Source: Chamaea fasciata (lineage: Eukaryota > Chordata > Aves > Passeriformes > Sylviidae). Taken from it: a stretch of 64,000 nt of DNA. This document shows, one piece after another, positions 1 through 12,600 of this stretch. How positions within the stretch are numbered: the first letter of the stretch is position 1; the number at the start of each line of letters is the position of its first letter. The position numbers were made by a program, and so were the translations under genes. The stretch covers positions 682,001 to 746,000 of the forward strand of contig JARCOQ010000007.1 in assembly GCA_029207755.1 (NCBI GenBank), read 5' to 3'. Below the pieces are notes generated by a model. It ran no database searches, was not told the DNA's origin, and was given only the letters and a program-made list of their open reading frames with translations.

Positions 1-478
1 GCCCCTCCCAGAACTGGGAATTCCTACAGGTGCCTCCACCCACAGGCAAAGAGGCTCCCACTGTGCTGGGACAGGGCCCAGCTTGGGCAGTGGGAATAAA
101 CAAGCTCCCACCACTTCCAGGGCAGGAATATCTGGGGTCTGCCTCCTCCTGGGTTCCTCCCAAAGCCTGGCCAGGGTTCAGGGACCAACCCAGGGAGTTG
201 CCTTTGCTCCTACACCCCCAAACGCAGGTGGCGGCCTTATCTGGTTTCTAAATACAGGAAGGTAAATACATGTTTCGACAATAAGTGGATACATAGATCA
301 TACTGCTAATGGTTCTTTGTTAATGAGTGGATGCAAACGTAACATTTGGTTGGAAGGTTCATCTAGAGGTCAACTTTGGCTCAGGGCCTGTGGTTGAGGC
401 CTCAGTACTTGAGTGCACCAGCTCAAGGGGAGAAGCTACGGCAGCAGGGGAACTGTAGCTGAAATGAGTGTTCTGTAC
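1..478. other. BUB1B intron or 3' sequence, no exon recognised
   Basis: On the minus strand an open frame continues from the last BUB1B exon to a stop at 359-361 and includes FSYS, which by chance or homology resembles human DFSYS. Nothing matching the DLFGIADLAH or NKFFVRILN parts of the kinase C-lobe is visible. No AATAAA is seen on the gene strand. The short plus-strand frames look like chance ORFs. Confidence 0.5.
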
Positions 479-649
479 CCTCCCATTTTCAAAGGCAGCG
501 ACAAACCTGTCACCCAGAAACAACATCTCCGGCCTCAGATCCCCATGGACAATCTCGGCTTTGTGCAGCTTCTCTACCATGTGCAGAAGATCATGAACAA
601 CCAAGAAGATGATTTCCTTTGTGATGAACTTACGGTCATGGAGAACATC
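479..649 (-). CDS. BUB1B: BUB1B exon: pseudokinase catalytic-loop region (3' boundary uncertain)
   Basis: The exon encodes [20 protein letters not shown], then [20 protein letters not shown] and [13 protein letters not shown] is identical to human. The lysine and asparagine of an active HxDxKxxN loop are replaced by Arg and Met (HGDLRPEM). The acceptor is TTTTCAG|GA at 650. The exon could end at 479 (AGG|GTACAG) or 507 (CAG|GTTTGT), or the frame could run to a stop ending at 359. The remaining kinase exons are not seen in bases 1-478. Confidence 0.87.
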
Positions 650-3600
650 CTGAAAAGAGAATAAACATCGATCTTTGTACTCTTCTGCCTCAGACTAGGT
701 GAAATATTTATAGCTCACCTTTTGTTTCACTATTCATCTGTACAGAGGTAATAGGCCCACCATAAACTCAGTATAAGGAGATTTTGCTCATTATCAGCCC
801 AGACAGAATTATGAGAACCGTAAGCTCTTAGGAAACATTATTACTCAAAACTGGACAAAAGATCAGGAGGGGGAAATTGAACTGAAGACTGAAATCACCA
901 CTGAATTTCAGTCCTATTTGTATGCAACAATTCAAAATGCACTTACAAGACTTAGTGTGAATCATTCAGCAAGACATTAATTGCTGTGACCCTGCTCTAG
1001 CTGACTGGAATGTATTGAAAGAGGTCAAGTTAAACAACAGCTTTAGATGCAAATCTTGCTGTGGAATAACATGTGGTTCTTGGCTCCAGTCCTTTATGAC
1101 TCACAAAGACAGAAAATGTGAAAAATCGGTTCAAGATTGTCTCTGAGAACCACATGATCTATGAATTAGAAAACCAACCCAACTGAGGCATTAACAGGCA
1201 GCCCTGATTTGTACACAGATAAAGACCAGAGCATCTGTATTGCAGGATTGAACAGGAGCAGCTCTTCAGCAAGGAGCATAACACCACCCCAAACTCATTC
1301 CTGGCACCCAAGCAGGAGTTTGGACCCTCTGATTGTCCTTGGTTTGTCTGTACTGACCCTGAGTGTGAAGCAATTTGTGTCCTTGTGCACAAGCGCACAG
1401 CCATCCTGGTACAGGTAACAGCTGTAATTCTCACTGAAGCTCTGGTCAAAGTCAGAATTCAAACGCTTCTGTAACTCAAGGGTGATATAAAAATCCCAAG
1501 GCACAGGCTGAGAATACACCTACAAGAAGGTACATAAGAAGAACATTTATTTTTGGAATAAAGTGAAAATTGCTCATTTTCATATTCTTCTCATCCTCCT
1601 TTTCTCTCCCTCCCACTTGACCAAGGAAGACATTTTTCACAGTCAGAAATTTTTAATCTAGATCCACAATTAGGAAGAGGATTTGAAGTAGCAAACTTCA
1701 TGCATGGAATTCAGAAATTAATAGTTTATATTAATGGATGAGATCTTACCAGTTCACACTTCCTGTACAACCACCATCATGTGTGTTACCTTTATTGCAA
1801 ATCCCTTAGCATCCCACTGGAAATCGCGTCCAGTTGGAATGGCAAAAAACATCTTGTATTCTTCATTGTTCCAATATTCCATTTTGATGCAGTAAGTCTC
1901 GTTTCCTGTGTGGAAAGTTTACATTCATAAGCTGTCACAGTAAATAGCTGTTCCCCACCTGCACCACATAAAAACTAAGAGGGTGACTATGAACCACAAT
2001 TCAAACCCATTAGAACACAAACTCTGCACTGCAGAGGGTCTGGCACACCTACCCAGTTCAACGTCTTTCTCAAGCTCCATGTGAGGCAGAGCTCCCGTCT
2101 TCAAATGAAAATCTGGAGAAGCAATCAGTGATGATAGCACAGAACCTAAAAGCTTTTTACGTTGTTCAGGGCTCCAGAGGAACTGAGTCACATCATCCTC
2201 TAAGAAAACAAACAACACGAAGGGGTGAGCTGAAATTGTGTTAACTCTCTGCAACTTGGTTATATCTGTGAGTAGAAGTAACCTGGACACTGGAAACTTT
2301 CAGTCCACATTCTGATTTACTTTTCATCTCTTAGCAAGTCAACTTCTCTCTTTCCAAGAGCTCTGGGAAGTCAATGTGACCCTTGTCCTTAAAACTGCCT
2401 CGCAGACTTTTATCATGAGGTCTCAAGGGTTCTACTGTAGCATCATGCAAAATGTATCTTTCACAAGAGACAAAGCTCTGAATTATTTCAGCCACAGCAG
2501 AATTCAAACTCATTCTGCAAATCAACACTCCTTTTTTAAAATCTATGCCCAGAGCAAGTGATTAGTTTGGGGGTTTTACATTATGGGGTTTAAGGGAATT
2601 TAGTCCTGTGATTACAGCAGAGGTTTTAAGTAAGAAAATGAAAACAAAGTTGGACTCCAACTCTGCTGCTTGCTGCAATGTTAAGAATTTAATGGCTTTT
2701 ATCTCCTGGAAGACACCTGTAGGACTGGACTTATTTTCCTTCATAACAGAACATAAGGTCATTCAGTAGATGAGTTGATCTGTAAAAAACCAAAGTAGCC
2801 TCAAGTGTCTAGTCTGCTTGATCATTTGAGATAAAACACAAGAACTAGATGGCCTCTACTGCCTTCTCCCAAATGCCATGGCTGTAATGAGGGAGAACAT
2901 TTGAAACCTCCACAGTACACAGGTAAGAACCAGATTATCTACTGTTATCCACGCTTATTTGCAAGGCATTTGCAGTAAGTACTGCTCAGGAAGCAATCCT
3001 GTGAAAGATCCAGGAAACAGTGTAGGCTGGAGGCTAGAATGTGTTCCAAGTTTTTGCCATCACAAACCTAGGAAATTTACTGGCATATTTTGCAGGAATA
3101 AACTGCCAGACATCTGAAGTAATTTTTATTCTTTACACAGTATTAAGAACTACTACATCCAGGGTGAGAGCTGCAGTTCAAGGGAGATGTGCAGAAATTA
3201 AGAAACAAAGCAACTGGAAAGATCCAAAGCTTAAGAAAGGACCATTAAAACATCTGAACAAATGCTTTCTTTTTTTCAGAAGAGATTTTTCATCTTGCCC
3301 TAAGTTTAGTACATATGATAAAAACAAGACAAAAGATCCCTTCAAAATATCCCAGCCATTTCAGTGACATAATTTCTAACTGTATTTTCATTCCAAGCCC
3401 CAAACATGCTTCATCATAAAATAGTCTGCAGGCATGTGAGAACATCACTCTCCAGAGTAAATACACTGAATTTTCAAATACACAATTCTAGTAAAGCACC
3501 ATAAACCAGAACCAAAGGAGTTAAAGCAGGTTAAACACCTTGAACACCATCATCCAACACACTTCGAATTCCACAGCCCAGACTCTGAAGGCTTTTTGTG

Positions 3601-6600
3601 ACCACTTCTGTTCTAACTGTAATCCAAATATTTAGAACAGAGAGAAACAAGGGCCTTTAACTAGAAGAAAAACAAGCAAAGAAATTGACTATTCAAGTAC
3701 CAGTACTGTTTTCCCTCAATAAGAATAAGAAGGATACTGTGAAGCAGCACAACAGTTTACAGGAGAGTTAAAATGCAGATTTAAACCAAAATTATGCCAC
3801 TTGCACTAGACTCCAAATTCGTATTCATCCTTTTCAATGTAGTGGCTTATCAGTACATCAGGAGACACACAGTATGATTACAGAGAAAAAACAAAGACAA
3901 ACCAAAATAAAGCTATCTTAGAAGTTATCACTGCCATCCGGTCCAAGTTTTTAATTTTGGAATTTGACCTCATTATTCCTACAGACTGCCTGCTTTACTA
4001 CCCTCAGTAACTTCTCTGTCACCTTGATATATGCATGCTTTGGATGCTGACAAGCATCCTGTACTGCACCTCACTGCTGCTTGAGACAAGGGAGACAAGT
4101 TCAATCACAAGCCATAGCAATGGGAAACACACAAAGCAGAGTGCGATATAGAAAGGACAGAAAAGCCCCCACGTTTAATGACCGCTGCAAGTTATTTGTT
4201 GCGAGTGAAATTCAGGTTAGTACTAACCAGTAACATTTCCACCGCCAGAATCAGAAACCACTTCAGCAGGCAAGCTCTGAGCCAGCTCCAGTTTCTCACT
4301 GATCTGCAGGTATTTAATAGCAGACATTTGTGTAACAGAGGACAGGGAACCTCCTGAGACTGAAGAACCTGACGAGCGAGTATCTTCCAGGCTTGCTTCC
4401 ATGATGGGGCTGTAAATAAAGCCATCAACTACTCAGACTTCCCAAAGATACAAGGGCTAGACAATGTCAACCTGGGGACTAGGAGAGGACACTGTGCACA
4501 CCCAGATTTAATTACCCTGAAGAAATACTTTCCCATTCCTAGCAGAAAGCCAGAAGTCACGTCAGAGCTTCATTTCAGTTTGGATGATTGATTATACTCA
4601 GAATCTTAGTCCACAGATGATTATTTTCATCTTCTCTTCCACCAAACTTGACTGCTCTACTACAGAAGGCATCCTGGATATTCATCACTCCCTGTGCTAC
4701 AAAATTTCAGTGCTTTTAAAGCAGTGATGGGTTTGGTGGGAAGTATCTCCTCATTATAATCAGCAGGGTTTTCAAGGAATCGCCTGAGTAAAAACACCTT
4801 CAGCACGGTACACGTTTGCCTCGTAACAGCCAGCAAATCCAACTCAGCCCTAGATTAAGAAACTCCCACAGAACAGATGCTTTGTCTTCACTATGACAAA
4901 AAAGTTTTCTTCTCTCTGGCTTTTGTATTCTGCAGCAGAACTGAACTACAAACACTAAACATATTTTATATAGTCAAAATAAGTACAGAAGCCTGTAAGT
5001 ATAAAGGAACCAGTGATTCTGCTTTTCACATTTGATAATGAAGACACAATGCATTTAATTTATTTCTCTGCAAGTTATTTGGTTAAAAATTATCTCGTGC
5101 TTAAGTCCCACAGCAGGAATGCTGAAAAGCCAAGTGGCTTTCTGTTACCTCTTCAACCTGCCCAAGGCAAAGTGGACCCTGAGCTAAAGACAAGACTCTC
5201 TCCAGGACATTCTGGCTTTGCAGAAAACTCCTTCCTCAGCAACACTAAAACCACAACATGGAAGACATGCAGGAGAAGGGCCTTAAGGTGCTTTACCCTT
5301 AATTACCTCAGTTTTTTTACACTGAGACCTTCAGCGTATGCTTCTTCACACACAGGTGTCTCCTGATTCAGAGGTGCACTCCTGGATTCCGGACTATGTT
5401 CCTTCAGTTCACCCTGACAGAAAGCAGGAGCTGGGACTCTCTGAGCCACCACCCCGTGAAAGGGCGTGGAGGCCAGGTGGGCAGCCCTGTTAAAGTCACA
5501 CGTGTCCTCTGGGTTGGCACAAAGGGTCTTGTTCTTGTAGGAGCCTGTCACAATTGCATCCTCGGCCAAGCGTTCAATTCCATTCAGCTCATCCTGAAAA
5601 AGAAATAGAAAAGGCACCGAAAGCCTGCAGACTTTATCACACATTCATCTTTAGTTAAAAACTCAACATTTCCCTTCCCTTTCTCCCACTCCACCCCCTT
5701 CCAACGTGAATGGGACATTCAGTGTTCGTGAATTCTACTTATCACAGAATCCCAGAGCCGTCCGGGTTGGAAGGGACCTTAAGGACCATCACCCGCCACC
5801 CCTCACCGTGGGCAGGGACACCTTCCACTGCTCCAGGTGGCTCCACGCCCCATGCAGCCTGGCCTGGATCGAGGCAGCCATAGGCACAAGATGGTATTCC
5901 CAGGATAATCTCATCATCACCCCGCTCAGTCGCTGCCAGTCCAGGCAGCAGTTCAGAACCCGGTTTGTCACACGTGATGCCAGTGCAGCCTGGCTGACTC
6001 AGGCTGACAACTGCACAGGCTGCCTTAGTGTCTCCTGGGCAGGCAATCTGCCATGGGATGAAGTGTTTCCTTACACAGCCTGCTGCTGCTGCTGCTGAGC
6101 TTTCCTTGGCACTCAGAGAATCCAGAGGCTGACGAACAGCCAGAGGCTGACGGGCACTTTTCCGGCTTCCATCTGCGGAACAACTACAAAGAAGTTACAG
6201 TCAGTCACACGTTTATTAGAGCAGCTTCCCATCTCCAACAAATTCCTCTCAACAGTTGAAGTCTAGTGATAATTGCAACCAACCAGTCTCTACTACAGAA
6301 CTAGCAGTAAGCCATAGATACACATCCCCAGAATGAAGGAAGTTTATAGAGCAGCTTAAGCAGTTCTAGGTCGAAGATGAACAACAGGAGAGTATTTCCT
6401 CAGCATGGACTCTGAGTAATTCAATCAAAATAACAATATAAACAAAACACACACCCCCACCCACACACCCCTGCAAGAGACAGTTATTTCAGCTGATACA
6501 GCAAGGGCTTTGATGCTTCCCTTCTCCTTCCCTCTGAAATGTAGGTCTTGAATAATTCTACCTTGTATTCGGATTTGTCAAAGTAGAGGATTCATCAAAT

Positions 6601-9600
6601 ACAGAGAAAAATGGAGCAGCAGCTGGTGGGGGAAGCAGACCTACATCTGTAAAGAAAAACCAAGAGGCTCTGTCATATACACAGTTCTTCCAAAATAGCA
6701 CATCCAACATTACTTAAAATAGCTAATACACAGTCCTAAAAGTTCTGCTTCTAACAGGAAGTTACAGAGCTGGCCCATAAAGAAACCCATTGAAATAGGT
6801 TTGGTTTTGTCACATTAATGAACCATCCCTTTACCACCACATTAGGTGAGCTAACTCGCAGCGTTGACACTATGCTTCAGAGTCTGTATGCTTTTCTGCA
6901 AGACTGCCCTCATTTCTCTGTTCCTCCTTAGAGTTTAAAAATGTACTTCCACTGTGGCTGGCTGGGGATTCATCAGGAGTCTGGACAACCTTTGTCAACA
7001 GCAACAGGAGTCAACTCTGATCAGAAGTAAAGTTCTTCAGGATGGGACCTTCCCAACAAAACTTACCAAATTCCACAATATACAATTGCTGGTTTCTAGA
7101 AAAACCTCTGAGGGAAAAGGACTTAAGGTAGTTATCAATCTACTGACAGCATTAAACTCTTCGAAGATGTTTTTAAGACTGCAAACATGAAAGAGGGAAG
7201 AAAACTTTCTAGCTACTGAAAGAAAAATGGTAGTCTGCTTGAAAGTCCTTTCAAATAGTGACAGTTCTCAGATGCTCCATGTTCTGCTCCATGTGGGAAA
7301 AGGCACCACTAGCACACACACTGTCATTCCTCTAATCCACCTAAGCTTTGGGATTTCCTTTGCTGCCTTCTTGGTATTCATGGAACACTTCTCTTTAACC
7401 AAACCTTCTCCTTAATGGTAACCTTGACTACTTACCCTCAGAACAAGACAGTTTATGTAGTTGAGTATCTTCATAGATTTGGAATTCGCTGTGAAAAAGA
7501 TAAAATAAAATCATTTGTATTCTAAAGACCTTCACAAAACGTAAGTAAACTCTGTAAAAAAGGCAAGCCAAGCTGACAAATGCTACTTGCAAGAAGATCC
7601 CTCAGACACATAATCAAACACATGGAGAAAGAGAAGAGATCCTGGTACAGGCTGATGCCAAGGCTATATTCCATTCTACCTGAGAAAACAGGCTCCTAGT
7701 GATCTCACTAGTTGCACCTACATTGCCCCCCAAGTGTTCTCCCTGTTGGCTAAAAACCCCTCTGTTACCTTTGTGACTGAGGCTGTTTCTCCCCATGTTC
7801 TTTTGCGCTGGAAGAAGTAAATCCTTGCGTCCCCAAAGCTGGGGAAGCTGCCATTACCTCTGCTGCCTGTGGAAACAGAGCCACATTTCAGTTCTACAGT
7901 GACAGAACTGCAAAAAGGTTCCAAAACCATGAAGATAATCCCACGTAGTCACTAAAACCCTGATAGATAATGGTTGCCTTTAGCCACTTTTGTTTGTACT
8001 TAGCTTACCTGCACAAAGAAAATCCACTGTTATTGCATAGTGTAGTTAAAAGGCATCATTTACTCTTTGTAATCGTATTTATACTTTCATAGATTTTAGT
8101 CACCCTACAACTGTTAAGGACAGATGTAAGCAGTTAGGTAGCTTACAAAGTCACAACTCTGTTTCATTATTTAAAATAATTACTGTGAAGGCATTGTTTT
8201 GGAAACAGGGAAGGGAGAGAGAGAATATACTTTCCTAGTGAAGAATCCTTTCAAAAGAAGTTTAAAATCTCTTAGAAGAATATCAGAAATATTTCCTTTT
8301 GGCTTTCTTGGGTACTCTCATTTAAAATTGCAGCAACTTGGAAAACAACAGTGAAACGAGGACAATACCTGCTCATATGGTTGTTGCAGCTTGTCACCTT
8401 CTTTCTTCTTTAATTTCTTCTCCAGCTCCTCAATTTTCCTTTGTAATTCTTCCTTCTTCCGTTCTATGGCTTGTATTTCATCTAAGGAAAAAACACCTCT
8501 AGGGCCCAATGCCTCTTTCACATACAATCACTGGCTGCAGCCTAAATTGTCAAGGGCCCAAAACTTCTGGTGGTCTTTCCCTGTCCCACAGCTTCCATGT
8601 AAAGCTGCTGGACGTGCTGCTGTCCCTGTACCTCACAGCAGTTAAACAACTGCTCCAGCAGAAAGAGAGAAGCGGCTGCAATCACAGACCAATACAATTT
8701 CACGATCCCATCCCGAAAGCCTCACTTGCTGCAGCCCACTTTGGAACATACCTTCACATTTCTTTCTCGCTTTCTTCCTGTAGATTTCAGCTCGGATCTC
8801 TTCAAAAGAGAATTCATCAACTCCGGCATAAACTTTCTCTTTGCAGTACATCACCATCTCCTCCTTTGACTGAGCGTCCTGCTGCTGATGCTGCACTCGC
8901 TGCAGCGGGTCCTGCCGCTGCTCAGGCTTGCGACTGCTCAACACACGGTTTATGCTGGGTTCGATTTTGCAGGGAGTCCTGAAAAACCAGGAATTTATCA
9001 CCTGGCCTTTGGGAACTTCACTGTAGCACAGGAAAGCAGCCGCGGGAGACAACAGCGCTAATTTCAGAACCCAGACTTGGAGTAGTGGAAAGATATTTGG
9101 TTCTGTGCAAGAAAATTGGAATGGATAACACCAAAGGCCACCCACACTACTCAGAATCATGTGATAACTAAAACAAAACAAACATTAAAACACAAATCCA
9201 ATGAAGTGCTCATAAATTCCAGTCAAAAGCAAATAAAACTCTTATGATGTCTGAACTGCCATGCATCCTAAAGCAGGATCTGTTCAATTTTGTTCCACTG
9301 AGTGGTGTGACCACAGGTGTGACAAGACCCTACACTCTGGTTTGTAGGACAGTTATCTGGGAGAAAAAGGACATAAAAATGGAAACTGTTGGGCCAGATG
9401 AAACCTACATGCTAATTTCAGGAGAGAAGAAGCAATGCTGGTACCAGCACCAGCAATCCAGTTGACTTCAGCTGGATAAACTCACATCTGGGAATGATCA
9501 TGAGGCAAACACGTGCTCCTAATGGGTGTGGGTTTAGAGCTCTATTGGGGGAGCGTGGGGATCAGTGGCAAAATCACAGCGTGGTCTTTCTGCCAAGAAC

Positions 9601-12600
9601 CATGGATGACGTGATTTGCATCGCATTTACAGTTTCAGCGTAACACCTCACATTTGGCAGGTGACCACGGTATCATGAGGAAATGGATTCAAAGACAGGG
9701 AAAAAAGAGAGTACTTTTAAGATTACAACTACATCATCTAAACCTACACAGCAAGTCTCTGCCTAAGTCACTTAGGGCTAACTTGGGCTGGTGTCCACTT
9801 CTACCCACTCCTTCCCTCTCCCTGGTAAGAAAAGCTGTGGCCTTCAGTGAGGAACAAATCGTCATCCCAGAGATTCACCCATGTGGTGTCACTGACCCTC
9901 AGGAGAGAAACTGTCCTTCAGTTTAACCAGAAATGCAGATTTGACATATTCCTCAACTAAACAAGGGCACAGGCTTGCCCAGAGCCACTCTGCCGCCCAC
10001 AGGCAACCCGTGCTGCTCACCCCCCCTCAGCATTCCCTGATTCCAGGCAATTCACACCTGTGGGAACTGTCAGGAATACCAAACAGCCTTTTCCACTCCT
10101 CTCTCACAAGGACAGGGGATACCCTGGCCATCATTAGCCACGGACAGGTAGAGCAACCTTGCAAAAGAATGTCTTTTCCTGTGCTCTAACCAACCCACCC
10201 CACCTCCTGGGATTTATCAGCAGTTCAGGGAGCACTGCTCATCAGCACACTCACTCCTCCACGACCTCAGCAACGCTGTCGGCATGGCAACTCTGAGAGC
10301 TTCTTTCAGAATATAACGCCAGATATGCTGAGCATAGAGTTCCCAAGACTGAAAACAAACAGCCACAAGTCTGCCTCAATTTGGGGCTGCTTCACAGCAA
10401 ACAGCACCCTTACACAGGTAGCTTGTGCTTTGCTGTAAACACACTGAGCTAAGCTATTAAACTAATTAGCATATATAAATATCATCTAGGCTCCCGCATC
10501 ATGAGCGGCACTCAGCACTTCTCGTGTCCTCATGCAACCTCTGCTGAAGCCTTTGGCATCAGCATGCAGCACTAATTGCTTCCAGCCTGACAGATTTTTA
10601 AATTCCTGCAGCTCGAGGGGCTTTAAGCACTTGGCAAAACAAGTCCCAGTTTTAGGAAGCGGCTTTGAGAATTCCAAAGGCAATCCCCCTCTCACACGCC
10701 GGACTCACATCATTTGGGGCTGAGCTGACTCGTCCACGTAGGGGGTGAAGCTGGGCAGTGGGTGGGGCACTTCCATGCCAGAGCTCCCAGTGCCGCGCGG
10801 GCGCTGCAGAAGGAAAGGCAACGTGAACAACTCACCCATTCATTCCAGTCCCCACACCCCTCTGCACCTCCCTTGTCCTCATCTGCTGCTCAGGTTTGCC
10901 AGGTTTTCTTACAGAGAAAATTCAACTTCACTGAGACTTCTCCAAGACGAATTCCCTTCTGACACAGCCACAGCCCAGCAGCTGAGCACTGGCACCTAAA
11001 AGGCAAGGCACGTTCCTCCTGCGTGTCCCCAGCAGCCCCAGCTGCTGTTATCCTGAGGGAATGGTTGATACACAGGGAGGGATATGGACACACCTTATCC
11101 TGGTCAAGCTGGGTATTCCACCCGCTCCTCCTTCTCCACACACCCCACAGTTCTCCTTTGACAGCCAAGCCTGCCCCAATGCTAGGACAATATTCACTCT
11201 CCTGTCCGCCAACAGCCGCCAGACTTGGGTATGGGTTTGTTTGTTTCTCTTTTCCCACCAGAGGCCATTTCAGCACCACAGAACTCCCCTAACAGCTTCC
11301 AGGGCCCACTAGTAAAGACAAGAGGTGGAATTTAGTCTGACAACACACTACTCTCGTCTGCCTGATTCAGTTCCCTGGGATTCTTCAGCACAAAAACAGT
11401 TACGTGGTGGGAACACTTCCCAAACCCACTCCTCTTTTCCATCAGTTCCCAAACTGCTTCCTCAGGCTTCCTGAAACCAGCAGGAAGACAAGCCTCTTCT
11501 TCTCTCTGCAGGTTTTAATACTCCAGAGCATTCACCAAAGGTTATTCTTCCACTGCTCTTCAGTGCAGTAGAATTAAACATCCTCAACTCCTCTGTCACA
11601 AACAGGATCTTTTACTTAATTAAATCTAGGAAATTTCATTAAGTGGGGAGCACTGACTGCTGTAAGGGCAGACATGAAAAGAAATATAGAAGCACTCAGA
11701 GATGAGGATGAATGTTTTAAGCAGCATAAAGAGACTGGTAAAAGAAATTTCATATCAATAATTCTTCCTCACTCTTCTCAGCTCTATGAAACCTGGGATT
11801 TACTTATCTTTCCATTCATTTAATCAAACAGCTCTCTAGATGAAAAAAATGTTCCTGGCGTTGCCCTAAATTTTATCCTGGCTGCATCCCTCCCTCATTC
11901 AAGGTTTTGTGACCAGGCTTCACTTATAACAACGCCTATATTGAGAAGATGAAAATACTCCCATCATCCTGATGCCTGAAGTTTTTCCCTTTTATGCTGT
12001 TGATGTATTTGAGTTCTGTAGATGGTTAAATGCCTCAGTGTAACTCCCAGCACTTTCCCACAGTGAACAGGCACTTCCTGACACATTCCTAGAGTTTTGT
12101 TGTGTCTCGCCTGTTACTTCTCCAAGGACATTTTATTTTGCACCACCTAAGCACAGGCATAACAAAGGCAGGGGAGGGGCCAGAAGCCAGGGAGGAGATT
12201 CCCCATCCAAGTGCTCCTCTCATGGGCCAATATTGGTTCAATGTAAGGATCGAACTCTGAGCACTGCTTTTGCCATGTTGTGTACCTGAAGGCTTTCAAG
12301 TAAAGGTTTGCTTTGATATTATCATTCTAACATGGTCTGGAAAAGTCTGTGTTCTATTTCCAGGCATCAATCTCGTGACTTTCTATTCTTCTTTTCTCAG
12401 CTACAAAGAACATGGCAACACCGGGGGATTTCTGAGCACCTGTGGAACAAACCTGATCTCACAGGATTGATTTCCTTCAGACAATGTCTTGCATCACTTC
12501 TCCAGAACAGCCTAAACACCTGTAGCACAGTTGTTCCTTTTGATGTTTAGTTTAAGCCACTGGAATCTCCTTTCTGTCATCCTATTGCCAGGATAAATAT

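Noticed and set aside
1..300. Possible kinase C-lobe exon on the minus strand
   Set aside because: Short frames such as WKWWELVYSHC do not match BubR1 C-lobe motifs and lack phase support.
4192..4428. Minus-strand frame [15 protein letters not shown]...
   Set aside because: It is the wrong frame of the BUB1B KARD exon; the frame starting at the acceptor 4409 gives the conserved sequence.
8509..8982. 157-codon plus-strand ORF
   Set aside because: It is antisense to the BUB1B GLEBS exon, whose minus-strand translation is clearly conserved.
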